Shown here: one piece after another, positions 10,520-21,822 of the stretch
Position numbering within the stretch: position 1 is the first letter of the stretch
Layout: the number at the start of each line of letters is the position of its first letter
NCBI GenBank assembly: GCA_018398585.1
Contig: JAGTTD010000007.1
Span: 8,067,320-8,131,319, forward strand
DNA: 64,000 nucleotides
Direction: 5' to 3'
From: Simmondsia chinensis
Lineage: Eukaryota; Streptophyta; Magnoliopsida; Caryophyllales; Simmondsiaceae
Program-made: the position numbers and the translations under genes
Notes under the pieces: generated by a model
What the model was told of the DNA's origin: nothing
Database searches by the model: none
Seen by the model: the letters and a program-made list of their open reading frames with translations, nothing else

Positions 10520-11440
10520 GGCGCCCTTGTTGTGATTAAGGGAAAGATCAAGAACGAATTGTATGTCCTTAAGGGAGAGGTAGTTTTTGGGGAGGGAAAT
10601 GTGTCCAAGATCGACCTTAAAGACACGACCAACCTATGGCATAGGATGTTAGGACACATATCTGAGAGAGGACTTATAGAGCTCTAAAAACAGGGCTGTT
10701 TTGGTGCTGATTCTGTGACACAACTTGAATTCTGCAATCATTGCATATATGGTAAGCATCATAGGATTGCATTTAGTGTAGGTTCACATACCACTCATGG
10801 TATTGTTGATTATGTTTATATTGACCTGTGGGGACCCTCAAGGGTTCCCACAATGGGTGGAGCTTATTATTTCCTATCTATAGTTGATGATTTCTCAAGA
10901 AGAGTATGGGTTTTTCTACTTAAAAACAAAATTGATGCATATGATACTTTTGTTAAGTGGAAAACGTTAACTGAGAGTCAGACAGGAAAGAAAATGAAAG
11001 CCTTAAGAACTGACAATGGACTGGAATTTGTGAACTCTGAATTTGACACGCTCTGTGACGTTAATGGTATTAAACTACATAAAACTGTAAGAGGAACCCC
11101 CCAACAAAACAGTGCAGCTGAACGTATGAATCGGACCCTTCTAGATAGGGGAAAATGTATGTTGTTTTCAGCCGGATTGTCAAAGCAGTTCTGGGGTGAG
11201 GCTATTAATACAGCCGCCTACTTAATTAATAGGTCCCCAAACTCTGCTTTGAAGTTGAAAACTCCCGAGAGTGTCTGGACCGGTAAGACTGTTAGCTATG
11301 ACAACCTGAAAGTATTTGGGTGTTCAGCCTTTGCACACCAAAAAGAGGGTAAATTGGAGCCTAGGGTAGTTAAAGGCATTTTTCTAGGCTATCCTTCAGG
11401 TGTAAAGGGTTTTAGACTAAGGATTAAGGAGGAAAACTGA
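10520..11440 (+). pseudogene. Copia integrase
   Basis: Same frame as gag-protease. The zinc-binding region is visible (LWHRMLGHISERG, then CNHCIYGKHH), with a stop at 10684-10686 between its halves. The catalytic core shows the three acidic residues of the DDE triad: D in YIDLWGP, D in LRTDNGLEF and E in the TPQQNSAAERMNRTL block. The C-terminal part has the copia marker YLINRSPNSAL and a VFGCSAFAHQKEGKLEPR segment. A TGA at 11438-11440 breaks the frame without shifting it. Confidence 0.9.
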
Positions 11441-12478
11441 ACTATAACAATAATAAGTAGGGATGTCATCTTCAATGAAGATGAGATGCTCTACATCAAA
11501 GAACAATCAAGCAATAGTTCAGCAATTAGGGAATTTGACCTTGACTACAATGAATTTGAAGTTAACCCACCTAGTCCTCTAAACCTAAGAAAAGAACTTG
11601 AAGATGACCTAGATAACTCTTAAAATATTGACAGAAATGCTGCTGTAACTATGCCAAACAGATCTGAAATTGAACCTAATAGGCTTGAAAATGATGTTCA
11701 GGACTTAGAGACCTACCAATTGGCTAGGGACAGAGTTAGGAGAGAGTCTAGAGCACCTGAAAGATACGGCTATGCTGAGTGTATAGCTTATGCTTTAAAT
11801 ACAGCTTTAGATTATGTAGAGACCGAGCCATTGTCCTACTCTCAAGCTATCAACAACAAGCATTCAGTTGAGTGGCTGAATGCTATGACTGTTGAAATGG
11901 AGAGCTTGAGAAAAACGATACTTGGGTCTTGATTCCCAAGCCCAAGGGTAGGAAGGTTATAGGTTCCAAATGGATCTTCAGGGTTAAAGAACCCGATACT
12001 CTTGAAGATTTGCCCCGGTTTAAGGCTAGACTAGTTACCAAAGGCTATTCACAGAAAGAGGGGGTAGACTACAATGAAATTTTTAGTCATGTTGTTAAAC
12101 ATACCACTATTCGTGTTATTATGTGCTTAATTGCTTTCTATGACATGTTGCTACATCAAATGGATGCCACCACCGCATTTTTGCAAGGAGAGCTTGAGGA
12201 AGAAATCCTTATCTCTCAACCCAAGGGGTTTGTTGAACCCGAGCAGTCTGAGCATGTTTGTTTACTGAAAAAATCACTGTATGGGCTGAAACAGTCACCC
12301 AGACAGTGGCATAAGAGGTTTCATGCATTCATGGTTGATAATGGCTTTAGTAGGCTGTTTACGACTCATGCTTGTATTTTAAAGACATTGACTATTCTGA
12401 CGCTATCTTTCTACTAATATATGTGGATGATATGTTGTTAGCTAGCAGGTCCCAAAAGCATATTTCTAATTTGAAATC
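11441..12478 (+). pseudogene. Copia reverse transcriptase
   Basis: The integrase-RT linker runs on in frame from 11441, with a stop at 11621-11623. A one-base frameshift near 11905-11915 moves into the frame of WIFRVKEPD and the RT core: RFKARLVTKGYSQKEGVDY, HQMDATTAFLQGEL and SLYGLKQSPRQWHKRF. A second shift near 12410 separates the core from the catalytic YVDDMLLA motif at about 12420-12443, which is itself intact. A third shift near 12478 restores the original frame. Confidence 0.9.
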
Positions 12479-13390
12479 TTGGTTAACGGTTCTTTTGATA
12501 TGAAAGATTTGGGGGAAGCTAAAAGAATATTAGGTATTGATATCATCAGAAACAGGTCTAAAGGAACAATCCATTTAAGTCAAAGTCATTATCTCTACAA
12601 GATCTTGAAAAGGTTCAATATGTTTGAATCAAAACCTGTGAAACAACCTTTAGCATCGCAGTACCAATTTTCAGCAAGTTAATATCCTAACACTAAGCTG
12701 GAAAAGCTTAAAATGAGCATAATACCGTATGCTAACGCCATAGGGTCATTAATGTACGCAATGACCTGCACTAGGCCAGACTTAGCTTGTCCTATGAGTG
12801 TACTGTCATGTTACATGTCGAATCCCGGTAAGGTACATTGGGATGGAGTTGAATGGCTGCTAAGATATGTTAAAGGGTTCATAGATTTGGGCTTAATTTT
12901 TGGTAGGGACCAAAATGAACTTAACTTGACTGGTTATGTAGATTCTGATTTTGTTCGTGACCTAGATAGGAGACGATCTACATCAACCTATATCTTCACC
13001 TTAACTGGTGGAGCTATTAGTTGGAGTTCAAAATTACAGACTTTAACCTCTTTATCTACTACTGAGTCAGAACTTCTAGCTATATTTGATGCTGTTAAGG
13101 AAGCTATATGGCTGAATAACTTGCTAAATAAAATAAAACTCGACCTAGGGTCACCTAAAATCTACTCAGGTAGTCAATCCGCCTTTGCACTATGTAAGAA
13201 CCTTGTATTTCATGATAGAACGAAACACTTAGCAGTTAGACGGTACTTTATCATGGATAATATAGAAAAAAAATCTAATTGAATTGCTGAAAATTTGTAC
13301 CAAGGATAATCCCACTGATATGGGCACTAAAAATCTTCCTTTGGAGAAGTTTACACGGTTTGTTAAACTCGTCCAAATGGAATGGAACCC
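12479..13390 (+). pseudogene. Copia RT C-terminus and RNase H
   Basis: Frame 12479-12682 carries FDMKDLGEAKRILGIDIIR; after one stop it continues in the same frame at 12713-13282. RNase H marks are GYVDSDFVRDLDRRRSTS, a TTESELLAI block and DRTKHLAVRRYFI. The last ~35 residues lie past a stop at 13280-13282 and read on to the polypurine tract. Some catalytic positions look changed: EAIWLN is kept, but the usual N-Q-S helix reads GSQSAFAL. Confidence 0.85.
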
Positions 13391-13430
13391 GAGGTGACGA
13401 TGCGTGTGAATTGTTAGTCATATACTTACC

Positions 13431-13441
13431 AAGGTGGAGTT
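13431..13441 (+). other. Polypurine tract of the copia element
   Basis: AAGGTGGAGTT directly precedes the 3' LTR, the normal position and composition for plus-strand priming. Confidence 0.75.
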
Positions 13442-14602
13442 TGTTGTGATTGGTAAACATATGACTTAGATTTTGCCAAATTAAGTTTTGTAAATTAGGC
13501 TTAATATTAGAGTTGAAACTGAGTTAAAAATAAGCTGGATAATAAATGGGTAAAATGTGTCACTTAACGTTCAGGATAAAAGTAAAACATTGTGTTTTAC
13601 TTATCAGATATGTTGAATTGGGGTATATTGGGGCATTGACCATATTGCCCCTTACTTGTTGTACTAATTGCTTTTGATGTCGTGTACTAGCTGCCCCAGT
13701 GTTGTACTATTGCTACCCGTATGTGTACTATTCCCTGTCCGCCTTTGTACTGCTGCCAGTGAGTTTAAAAAGGGTGTGTACAGTTGTATTGCCTTTTCAT
13801 CCTTATCCCTTTCCTTTCCCCAAGAGACCCGTTAGGGTTTATGCTCTGGAGAGCTTCTTCGAGAAGCTTCTGGCATGCAATCTCAGTCGTTCGTTGTCCC
13901 GACACGCGTCACCAGATCCGTGGCTTTCATTGTGATTTATGAGAGTGAGTTGTATCCATTAGATTGTCCTTTAATAAACGGTTGTGATGAGGTCTAGGGT
14001 TAATTTCCGGATTGTAGCTTGGAGGGCTATAAATGCCAAGATTTAGGGTTGGAGAGGTAGAGAACTGATCATCCTCCTCCTATCCCCTCTCTCTCTCTGA
14101 CGATTTGTCCCTCTGAGGTACTCGTAGCAACCCTAACCCTAAATACGAACCTCTGAGCCAAAATAATCCAAGGTTCCAGCCTCGTGAGCCTAAGTTCGAA
14201 GTGATTCCATGGTCGTGGTTCTTCGTTCGCGCTGGTGGAGGTTCGTTCGTACCGGTGTTGCTTGGTTCGTGGTTGGTAGGGTCCGATCGTTGCTGGTGTT
14301 GCAGATTCCAGTACCTTATTGGATGTTTTGAGTCTCATACTTGCAAATCTTGGTGAGATTTAAGTTCACAAGAGGAGGTATACTTCTAACCTAACTTGTT
14401 CGTTTGTTTTCTTGAATCTAGAGTTGTATTCTAGGTTTGTTGAGTGATTTGTGCTGTAATCAATCCTGGTCTTCTAAAAGTTGGTTCTGTTGGGGCAAGA
14501 TCTGAGATCTTGGAGTTCTTATCATCTGTTTACTTAGAGTGTTTTGTATAATCGTTTTATCTGAAGTTATTTTATGAAAGTATTGAATAATAGCACCTAA
14601 CA
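13442..14602 (+). repeat. 3' LTR of the copia element
   Basis: Begins TGTTGTGATTGGT and ends CACCTAACA. It is co-linear with the two pieces of the 5' LTR and carries the LINE target site once, uninterrupted. A run near 13758-13800 (GTTTAAAAAGG, then GTGTGTACAGTTG) could be the TATA and transcription-start region; that is inferred from position only. Confidence 0.88.
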
Positions 14603-14748
14603 AGAAAGTTATATACTAAGAATTTTTTGCACATATTTTTTAAGGATAGTCAAAATCCTTACCAATAGCCTTTGGATTAGTAGAATTGCTTACTTTTCAA
14701 ACATGTGTTGGATTTCTCTTTGAGAGAATTGATGTACGGGTTCATATT

Positions 14749-15311
14749 TTTTGGAAGTGTTGGAAAATTGTTTATTTTAATGATTTAAAATTATATATTC
14801 TTTATATTATTTTATTATGAAAATAAATGGAAAAGAATTTTATTTTTAATTGAGTACTTAATTATTAGAATTTAGGAGAGAGAAATAGAAAAAACGATCT
14901 TTAATAACTTGAATTATTTACTTGAATGGTTGAGACGTTTCCTACCTTGAGGAGTCAAGCATTTAACAGGAATTTCATTTTATTGACCAAGCTTATGCAT
15001 GCTTTATGGAAAAAAACTAAGTATGCATTTTTTGTATATATAAGCATGAATTTGGTTGAAAAAATAAGTATGACATGAAATATTATATTCTTTCAAACTC
15101 CGTTTTTCTTTTGGAAAAATAGTGAACTTGGTAATTATAGTTCGGGGACCTTTCATTGCTACACTGACGGAGGTTCGACGGATTGTTGAATCCTGGAAAA
15201 GGAGCGCATTTAAGCTTAATGGCAATACTTGTGCAAGAGGGGCGTTTCCTTTCTATAAGGAAAGCGTTCTCACGTGCCTCAATTCAAAAATATGTTTTTC
15301 TAAACTCTTTC
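14749..15311 (+). repeat. Repeat family R, copy 1 (probable LTR), left part
   Basis: From TGTTGGAAAATTGTTTAT onwards this is co-linear with 50545-50918 plus 53752-54010. The TG start suggests an LTR of unknown type. The copy stops at CTTTC (15307-15311), where a gypsy element is inserted, and resumes at 20056 (CTTTCTCTATCTAATATG). Confidence 0.75.
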
Positions 15312-15793
15312 CGATATAGATAGGGATCGAAATAACATAATCGAGACGACAAAAGGAGTTTAAATTATGGTATAATTAGGATATTATTTATTAGTGTTTA
15401 ATTTTATTCAATTATGTAATTAGATTTAGGGTTTTAGAGTTAGAATATTATTCAAAGTAGTACAGTTTGATTTAAAGTAGGATTAGTTCTTAGAATTAGA
15501 TTATTGTTATGAGTAGGGTTTTATATATTTATAAATAGGTCATTAGTTTATAGTTTTTGGGAGCTTTTTGATGAATTGAATAATTTTATGAATTATTTTG
15601 TTTGATTTGATCTTTGTAGTTTTTTACTTTGAAATAGTTTAATAAAAATTACATAGCACCTCTTTTAGATTATTACTCTGGTATTCGCAAAATTAATGAG
15701 TTTTAGCCAATCCCTCTTAATCTGGCATCGTTTGGTACGATCAATGAGTTAAAGACTCCTTAATCCCAAGATTCCCATTCATGCATTGCATCA
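15312..15793 (+). repeat. 5' LTR of G2
   Basis: An AT-rich stretch ending GCATTGCATCA immediately before the primer site at 15796-15808. It does not start with TG and does not resemble the 3' LTR by eye. Confidence 0.5.
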
Positions 15794-15824
15794 GTTGGTA
15801 TCAGAGCTCATAACAGTTTCTGAG

Positions 15825-16190
15825 ATGACCCGTGGGCGACAAAGGTGCGCCGCCGTTGAAGACGTACACGAGCGTGATTTTCAACGTTAGGTCGAGAGAA
15901 GATTCTCGGAGATAGAAGAGAGATTCTAGCGAATGGAGCGTTGCTTGATTCAAGTGGGGCAAATCCCAATCAAACACCGGGAACCCAGCCCCAACAGCCG
16001 CCGACAAGGGGTGACGAGGAAGAAAAGGACGATGATCACATTCACGACTTTTCTTCTCCACCAAGATTTGACGAACCCATGTATGATGAGCTCATCTATG
16101 ATGACGAGATACTTGAGGATATTGAAATCCTATCCCCACCACCACTAATAATCCCACGAACACCAATCTTGCCTATCATCCACACAACAA
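15825..16190 (+). pseudogene. Gag N-terminus of G2
   Basis: Follows the primer site by about 20 bases. Shares the start (MTRGRQRCAAVEDVHE-like from 15825) and the segment SSGANPNQTPG with the sister elements, then an acidic DEPMYDELIYDDEILEDIEI stretch. The frame is cut at about 16190 by the LINE. Confidence 0.65.
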
Positions 16191-17124
16191 GAGGAAGTCA
16201 TGGGTTACTTCTCTCTCCATGCCCAACGGAAACATTACAAACACACACGCCACCTATCACCGGCTCGTGTAGGCGCATGGCCAGCCGTCCAGGGGCCGGA
16301 GTCACAGCGTCGGACTCACCCGCATCTAGTCATTCCGGGCGTACGCCTCTCGCCGCCATTCATTAACATTTGGGTGACCCCAACGTCTCCCATCATCTCC
16401 CACCCTCCACCCCTTCCAACTGAAACACCTCCACCACCCCCTAAAACGCCATCCACCCCCTCAAAACTCCTCCTCCCACCATCAATTTCTACCATCACCC
16501 AACCGGACATCATAAACAACGCCATCCTAGTTAACTCTCTCTCTCTATCGACCCCTAATAGCTACTTCCCCTCCACCTACGCGCCACCTCTTCCGGCGCA
16601 TGCGGGCGCGTGACCAACCACTAGGGGCCGGAGTTCCGGTACCGGAGTCGACTTAGTGCTGCCATTCAGGTCGTACAACTATTGAGGCTGTTTGCTAACC
16701 CCTTGAGGATCCGCCATTTCCAACCCCTTCACCTACCTCCGAAAGCCCCTTCACTGGCCCTCCCTCACCGCCACCGGCCTCCACCAACGCCACACCCATA
16801 CTCAATCGCCACCAGATTCGGCCTCCCACCACCAGATTCCAACGCTTTCCTCCAGTTTCATCACCTCCCATCATCTTTAATCATCAAACTTCCCCCCGCC
16901 ACCGACCACCTCAAATTTCAACCACCCATCATCGACTCCATATTTCCTACCATCTCCCACCTCCAATCTCGAACACCATCTCTGGAATTCATAGTCTCCC
17001 ACCAACATTTTCACATCCTAACCACCAGCCATCATCGAATCCACCACCTTCCACTGCCACCAGCACCTCCTCCTCCCTTCGGCCACCAACCTACCTTCCG
17101 TACCCATCAGCACCACTGCTTGAA

Positions 17125-18036
17125 ATGCCGAGTACCAATGCAGGGGTGTCCATCTTCGTTGATGGCCTACCAGAAAAAACGACAAACTCATGGCTTAGAG
17201 CTGTTTTTTGTGATTTCAGATCAATCTATGACACCTTTGTTCCAGCGAGGAAAAGGCTGAGATCTAGGTGGTCTTATGGTTTTGTCCAATTTCATGACTC
17301 GAATGAAGCTACAAGGGCAGTTACATCCATAAATAGAAGATGGGTGGTGGGTGTAAAGCTTAGAGTGCAATGGGCGAACCCCGACAGAAGAGCAATACCT
17401 CCATCCACACGAAGCCAACTGCAGGAAAGGGTTATCCAACAGGCAAGAAACACAAGAGGTACTCAGGAACAGGGGAACACACTACCCAATCGGGGTGGGG
17501 AAGATCTCAGCACAACTACTCCGAGGATTGTGGTGTCAAATAGAAACAGGAGCGTCGAAGCATGGCTTGAGCGGTAAATCATTGCCCATTCGTCATATGA
17601 GGTCACTCTTGATGATATTCTTACATTTATCATAGAGAATGATCTCTACGGGCTTACTCCTAAAGGCTTAAACAATACTACCTTTATCTTGGTATGTGAC
17701 TCTGTTGGCACCTTGGAATCCTACCTAGGACCCCATAAGGAGACTCTTCTGCGGAAGTTCAGAGAGGTGTACAAGTACTCTAATGAGATCCTTGGATCCC
17801 TTAATAGAAAAGTGTGGCCGGAGATTCATGGTCTGCCTATCGAATGTTGGTCAAATGAATGTTTTGTGGATATCGCCAATGTATGGGGGAAATTTTTAAG
17901 GGTGGACTCAAGAACGTCCGCTATGAGATGCGCCGACATTGCCAGGATAATGATTGACACCTGCTACACAACGTACATTCATCAGTTAGTCCAGGTTCAG
18001 TTTAATGGGGGATCCCGCTTGGTGCTCGTTAACTAA
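17125..18036 (+). pseudogene. LINE ORF1: RRM plus DUF4283-like domain
   Basis: Residues 8-90 form an RNA-recognition motif with RNP2 (IFVDGL) and RNP1 (YGFVQF) in the right spacing, preceded by a methionine at 17125. A single TAA at 17575-17577 interrupts the frame, which then continues unchanged into a DUF4283-like domain: VCDSVGTLESYLGP, EIHGLPIECW, FLRVDSRTSAMRCADIARI. RRM-containing ORF1 proteins are known from the BNR-type L1 LINEs of plants. The N-terminal proline-rich region at 16200-17100 lies in other frames and may be 5' UTR or a shifted N-terminus. Confidence 0.75.
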
Positions 18037-19110
18037 GGAAGCTCTGTATTGATCCCTGATTACTCTCCTAGAGTTGTTGCCTATGCGACACCAGTCAGAT
18101 TGGCTAGGGATCCTTTTCGACACAATCCCCTCCAGAAAGTCAGTGCAATGCTGCAACTCGGCATACATCACGGGTTCGACCCTCTTTAGAGCAGATTATG
18201 GATTTCTCAAGTGTTTGTGAGGAGCCTAGAACTCCTATCCCATGGCCTGCAAGTGAAGGACTGAGAGTTACTTGGCAGCCGTTAGGTCAGGTTTCCTTCC
18301 ATCTCAATGGTCAGATCATTGGTAGAGGGGAATTGGAATGCTCTTACCCGTACAACACATTACGGCCCTGCCTTCTTCAGCCTATGGCCCATCCTTCTCG
18401 TTTACCTCATTGGGTTGAGGATGAAGTCGGTAGGTGGTCTGTGGAATACAGTCGGCCACATGCTTCTCTTCCCCACCCGTCCCCACAGCGTGGTGATCAT
18501 ATTCCAGTTCAGGAAATGCGTGGAAACAAACATCTGTCTCCTTTGCTCCAGTGGGTGAAAAGTGACATAGCTAGTTCAACTCAGCCTCATGCTCAGTTAT
18601 TGAATCTTCCGAATGTTACTCAAGGCCCTGCTAGTGAAGATGTTTCTGGGTCTTCAGGGCCTATGTTTCCTCCAGGTTTTGAGCCCTATGCTTTGAGCAG
18701 GCTAGAGACATGTATGGAGAGGCCATCTGGAGTGGGGATGAGAAAAGGAAAAGGAGTGATGACAAAAAAGGGAGAGGAAAGCGTTGAAGCACAAGGAAAA
18801 ACAGAATGAAAAGCGAAAGCTTTAGAAATTTCTGAAAGATAAGTCGCCTAGGAATAGCACGCCGAAAACAACCAAGGCCTCAGGCAAGCGAAAAAAGGGG
18901 AATGAGGCGAAATGGGAAAAATCGTCAAAGGCAGCCGGGAAGAAGAAAAAAAGGAATAGGGGGAATCGGTATGATAAGATCTCGGAAACGGAGTATGACG
19001 AGATGATCATGAAAGCGAAGCGGGTAATAGAGATAGGGAAAATAGTAGGTTTCAATTTCGATTTTTCTACCCACCTAGGGTGGCAGATTTGCTTGGTAAA
19101 TGAGGTGGGC
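18037..19110 (+). pseudogene. LINE ORF1 C-terminal region
   Basis: After the DUF4283-like block the frame shifts. The piece 18198-18809 is rich in Pro, His and Gln and carries SGPMFPPGFEPYAL, matching VFPLGFEP in the copy at 6492. A Lys/Arg-rich stretch follows in another frame (to about 19010), then KRVIEIGKIVGFNFDFS, similar to the end of ORF1 in the other copy. Several frameshifts; no zinc knuckle seen. Confidence 0.55.
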
Positions 19111-19607
19111 GGGCTTGTGGTTGAGGCATCAGTCCTGCTCCTGTTTCCCTTGTTGTTCGTCTGGTTTTTCTTCATGTGGGTTCCATGTCTGAGCTTGTTC
19201 CTGCATGTGTTGTCTGGCCTGTGCTTAGTGTCTGTTGTGTTCTGTTTGGGTGTTTTGCTTTTGGTTCCGGTTTGGTCTCTGTTTGTTCTATTCTCTTTTT
19301 GTTCCCACTTCCGTTTTATGGGGTGGCTAAGGATTGTCTTTTCAAGTTCCCTGTTTGTCCCTCGGCTATGCCGATATTTATCAAAGAAAAAAAAAAAAAA
19401 ATCCACATGACACAATTTTCCTAACCAAAATCAACAACATTAGCTCCACCAAAAAAATTATCCACTCAAATCTCATCATGAGTACCAACTAATACAAGCC
19501 CACATCGACCAAAATAGATCTCCTAGATTTTCTACGTTGCCATCGCCAACCACCTTCAAGACTAAGCGACCGAATTCGAGGGCGAATTCTTTCTAGGTAG
19601 GGGAGAA

Positions 19608-20055
19608 TGACGCAACTCGTATCTTGGCGGATTAGGTTCTTGGCGATATGGGTTACTTGGTGAGTTGATAGGAGACGCGGCTGGATAAAGACTTGAGGAG
19701 ATTGAAATCTATTAGGTTATTTAGTTATTAGACTATGAGATAATTACTAGTTGTTTTAGATAATTATTAGTTGTTTTAGATAATTAAGAGTTGTCTTTGT
19801 ATTTATCTTTTAATTTTAAATTTTTAGTTTAGATGAATTAGTTCCTCTATTTAATCAGGAGGAAGACTTAGGATTTTAATTAGTTCAATTGTTTAGAGAT
19901 TTTTATCATTATTTATTTCTTCTTTCTAGTTTTCGGTGTGAGAATTTAGTTAGACTCTTTCTTCCCCTTTGTTCTTAATTATTTTAGTAATAAGACATTA
20001 AAGGAAGGCCGTTGAACTTTCCGTTTCCACAAATTCCACTTTACGCGCTGCATCA
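19608..20055 (+). repeat. 3' LTR of G2
   Basis: Starts TGACGCAACTCG right after GGGGAGAA and ends GCTGCATCA. It resembles the LTR of G1 (TTAGTTCCTCTATTTAA, AAGGCCGTTGAAC, CTGCATCA). Confidence 0.75.
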
Positions 20056-20091
20056 CTTTCTCTATCTAATATGTTTTCATATATGTATTAT

Positions 20092-21600
20092 TGTTTAACA
20101 AAACATAGAGGAATAATACTAGTTTTGATAAATAAGCACGAGGTGGCATATTAAGTAGAAGATCGCATTTTAAGCACGAGGTGGTATTTTTAAGCATGAG
20201 GTGGCATTGAATTAGGCAAAGTAGCATGAGGTGGCAGCTAAAGTAGGTAAATCAGCATGAGATTGAATTTTTAAGCACGACGTGGCACCCAAAGCATGAG
20301 GTGGAAACACCTAAGTAGGAGGTGTCAGCTGCAAGTAAAAGGTGGCAGCCACCAAGCATGAGGTGACACCCTAATCTTTCTCTTCACCCATCAGATTTAC
20401 TCTTTAGCTTTGAAGAATCCTCAAGTATAAATAGGACTGCAAGTATAAGTAGTTCAAACCAACTCCAAAAAAAAAAAAAAAAAAATACTAATAAAAAGAT
20501 AAGAAGAACAAGTTATAAGTATTTGAAGTGTAGAAATATCCCAACAAATAATAATTGCAGCAAGGTAAGTAAATTATCATCAATCTCTTCCAATTAAACT
20601 TCGTTTTTGCGTCTAATGTGTTTTATTCATAATTTAGCTTAAGTAGTTAATTTGTGTGATAATATGATTAAATTGTCATTTTTCTTGAAATTTCTTGATG
20701 AAGTATGTTTTAAGTACATATATTGATGTGTTTAGAGTGTAAAAATGTTATTTAGCAACTTGCATCAGATTTGAAAATAAAACTTTGCTGGGGCAAGAGA
20801 TTGAATCAATACTAAATAAAAATAAGTTTTTAAGCTTTATTTAGATAAGATAGGCAAATTATCAATTTGATGTGACCTAACACTAATGTCATGTGATTCT
20901 TCATTAAATTTATAAAATAAAATATTTATGTTGAAAGATGCTGGTTTAGCAAAATTGTGTGAGTTTTGAAAGTATGCTACCTAAAATTTGAAACAATGTT
21001 GAAAAAACGATGAGCTTTACATCTATTGAGTTGTATACATAAGAAAAATAACCATGGTATGTTAAAAGCTGTTTTGGAATGGTGGACCATTTTGCATACA
21101 TTAGTCGAGAGGCTGACTATCTCGCTTAACCGTTAGGTGAGGTGTTGCAGTGCATTGTGGCGCTAAATGTTCCGAAACAATAAGCTGGCAATGTATGTAG
21201 TGTGAAAGTCAACTGACTCAAAGGAAATGGCTACCCTCCCTCTAAATCGTTTGACTGGGAAATTATCTTGTATAGAAAGATAGAATGAGTTTTTACTTGT
21301 AATACCATGGTTAAATTGGTTTGTGGTTGATGATGATTTCCTTATTGAGCTTTTAGCTCATTCGTTTACGTAAAGACAAATTTAGGCATTATACTGAAGG
21401 ATCCCTTCCTTTTGTTTAAGAACAAATGTAGGTTCTTTTTTTTTTCCAGATTATACTAGTTTAATGAAAGTCATTATATACATAAAATTTATGATAATTC
21501 AATTAAGCCTGAATATTTCATTATTTCTGATAAGTTTAAATGCCTTGTAGGTTCTACGCGTGCTTACAGCCCCCGATTTTAGAGGATTTGGGGTGTTACA
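20092..21600 (+). repeat. LTR of a Tekay-like gypsy element, copy 1
   Basis: Starts about TGTTTAACAAAACATAG and ends GGGGTGTTACA, with a primer-site-like ATGGTATCAAAGCTTTAAG next to it (from 21605). The same ~1.5 kb recurs in part at 21823-22350 and 22775-24095. The first ~280 bp hold many copies of a GCAYGAGGTGGCA-like motif. The left boundary is approximate. Confidence 0.65.
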
Positions 21601-21822
21601 TTTAATGGTATCAAAGCTTTAAGTTATGAATTAAGGACTTAGGATGTGATGAGAGTGCAGGGATTTACTTTTCTTAATAACTATAAAATTATGTTCAACT
21701 TGTTCTTATGAAAATTTTGCATATACTCTTAGTCAAATACTTCTATATTCACAAATACAATTGTTTTATGGATGAAACACACTTTAGGGTGAAAGAAATA
21801 TAAATACCTAGAAATTAGGTAA
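21601..21822 (+). other. Interior remnant between LTR copies
   Basis: Starts with the primer site (TGGTATCAAAGC) and ends with a segment (TTTTGCATATACTCTTAG to AAATTAGGTAATAAGACAT) that is repeated before the third LTR copy at 22660-22775. All coding sequence is gone. Confidence 0.55.

Larger units (their letters stand above)
6456..14602 (+). mobile_element. Ty1/copia retrotransposon, near full length, disabled
   Basis: Two 1.16-kb LTRs, a primer site (TGGTATCAAAGCC) and a polypurine tract (AAGGTGGAGT) frame one long reading frame in the copia order gag, protease, integrase, RT, RNase H. Target duplication candidates are AGAAC (6451-6455) and AGAAA (14603-14607), which place the left end at 6456 with a TG-to-CG change. 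The integrase and RT motifs (TPQQN, KSLYGLKQSPRQW) resemble the Tork/Tnt1-like lineage. Several in-frame stops and at least three frameshifts disable it. An ORF1-only LINE interrupts the 5' LTR. Confidence 0.9.
16191..19402 (+). mobile_element. ORF1-only LINE, long copy
   Basis: Ends in a purine/A tail (AAAGA15) at 19384-19401 after TTTATC, as in the copy at 6492-8203. Flanks ATCCACACAACA (about 16179) and ATCCACATGACACA (about 19401) form an imperfect target duplication. The order is: C-rich, proline-coding 5' region (16200-17100), RRM, DUF4283-like domain, a middle region with MFPPGFEP, a basic tail and a T-rich 3' UTR. No endonuclease or reverse transcriptase is encoded, so it must have been moved by another LINE's machinery. 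Confidence 0.7.
15312..20055 (+). mobile_element. Ty3/gypsy element G2, heavily deleted, with a LINE inside
   Basis: The element sits between CTTTC (15307-15311) and CTTTC (20056-20060) in repeat R, a 5-bp target duplication. A primer site TGGTATCAGAGC follows the left LTR at 15797. The interior keeps about 380 bp of gag start and about 200 bp at the 3' end (GAATTCGAGGGCGAATTC, then GGGGAGAATGACGCAAC). Between these lies an ORF1-only LINE. The two terminal repeats do not look alike, although the target duplication fits one insertion. Confidence 0.65.

Noticed and set aside
16682..17260. Pro/His-rich 192-residue frame
   Set aside because: It overlaps the RRM in another frame and reflects the CCACC-rich 5' region of the LINE; no evidence that it is translated.
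18822..19415. 197-residue minus-strand frame
   Set aside because: It is the antisense shadow of the basic tail and T-rich 3' UTR of a sense-oriented LINE.
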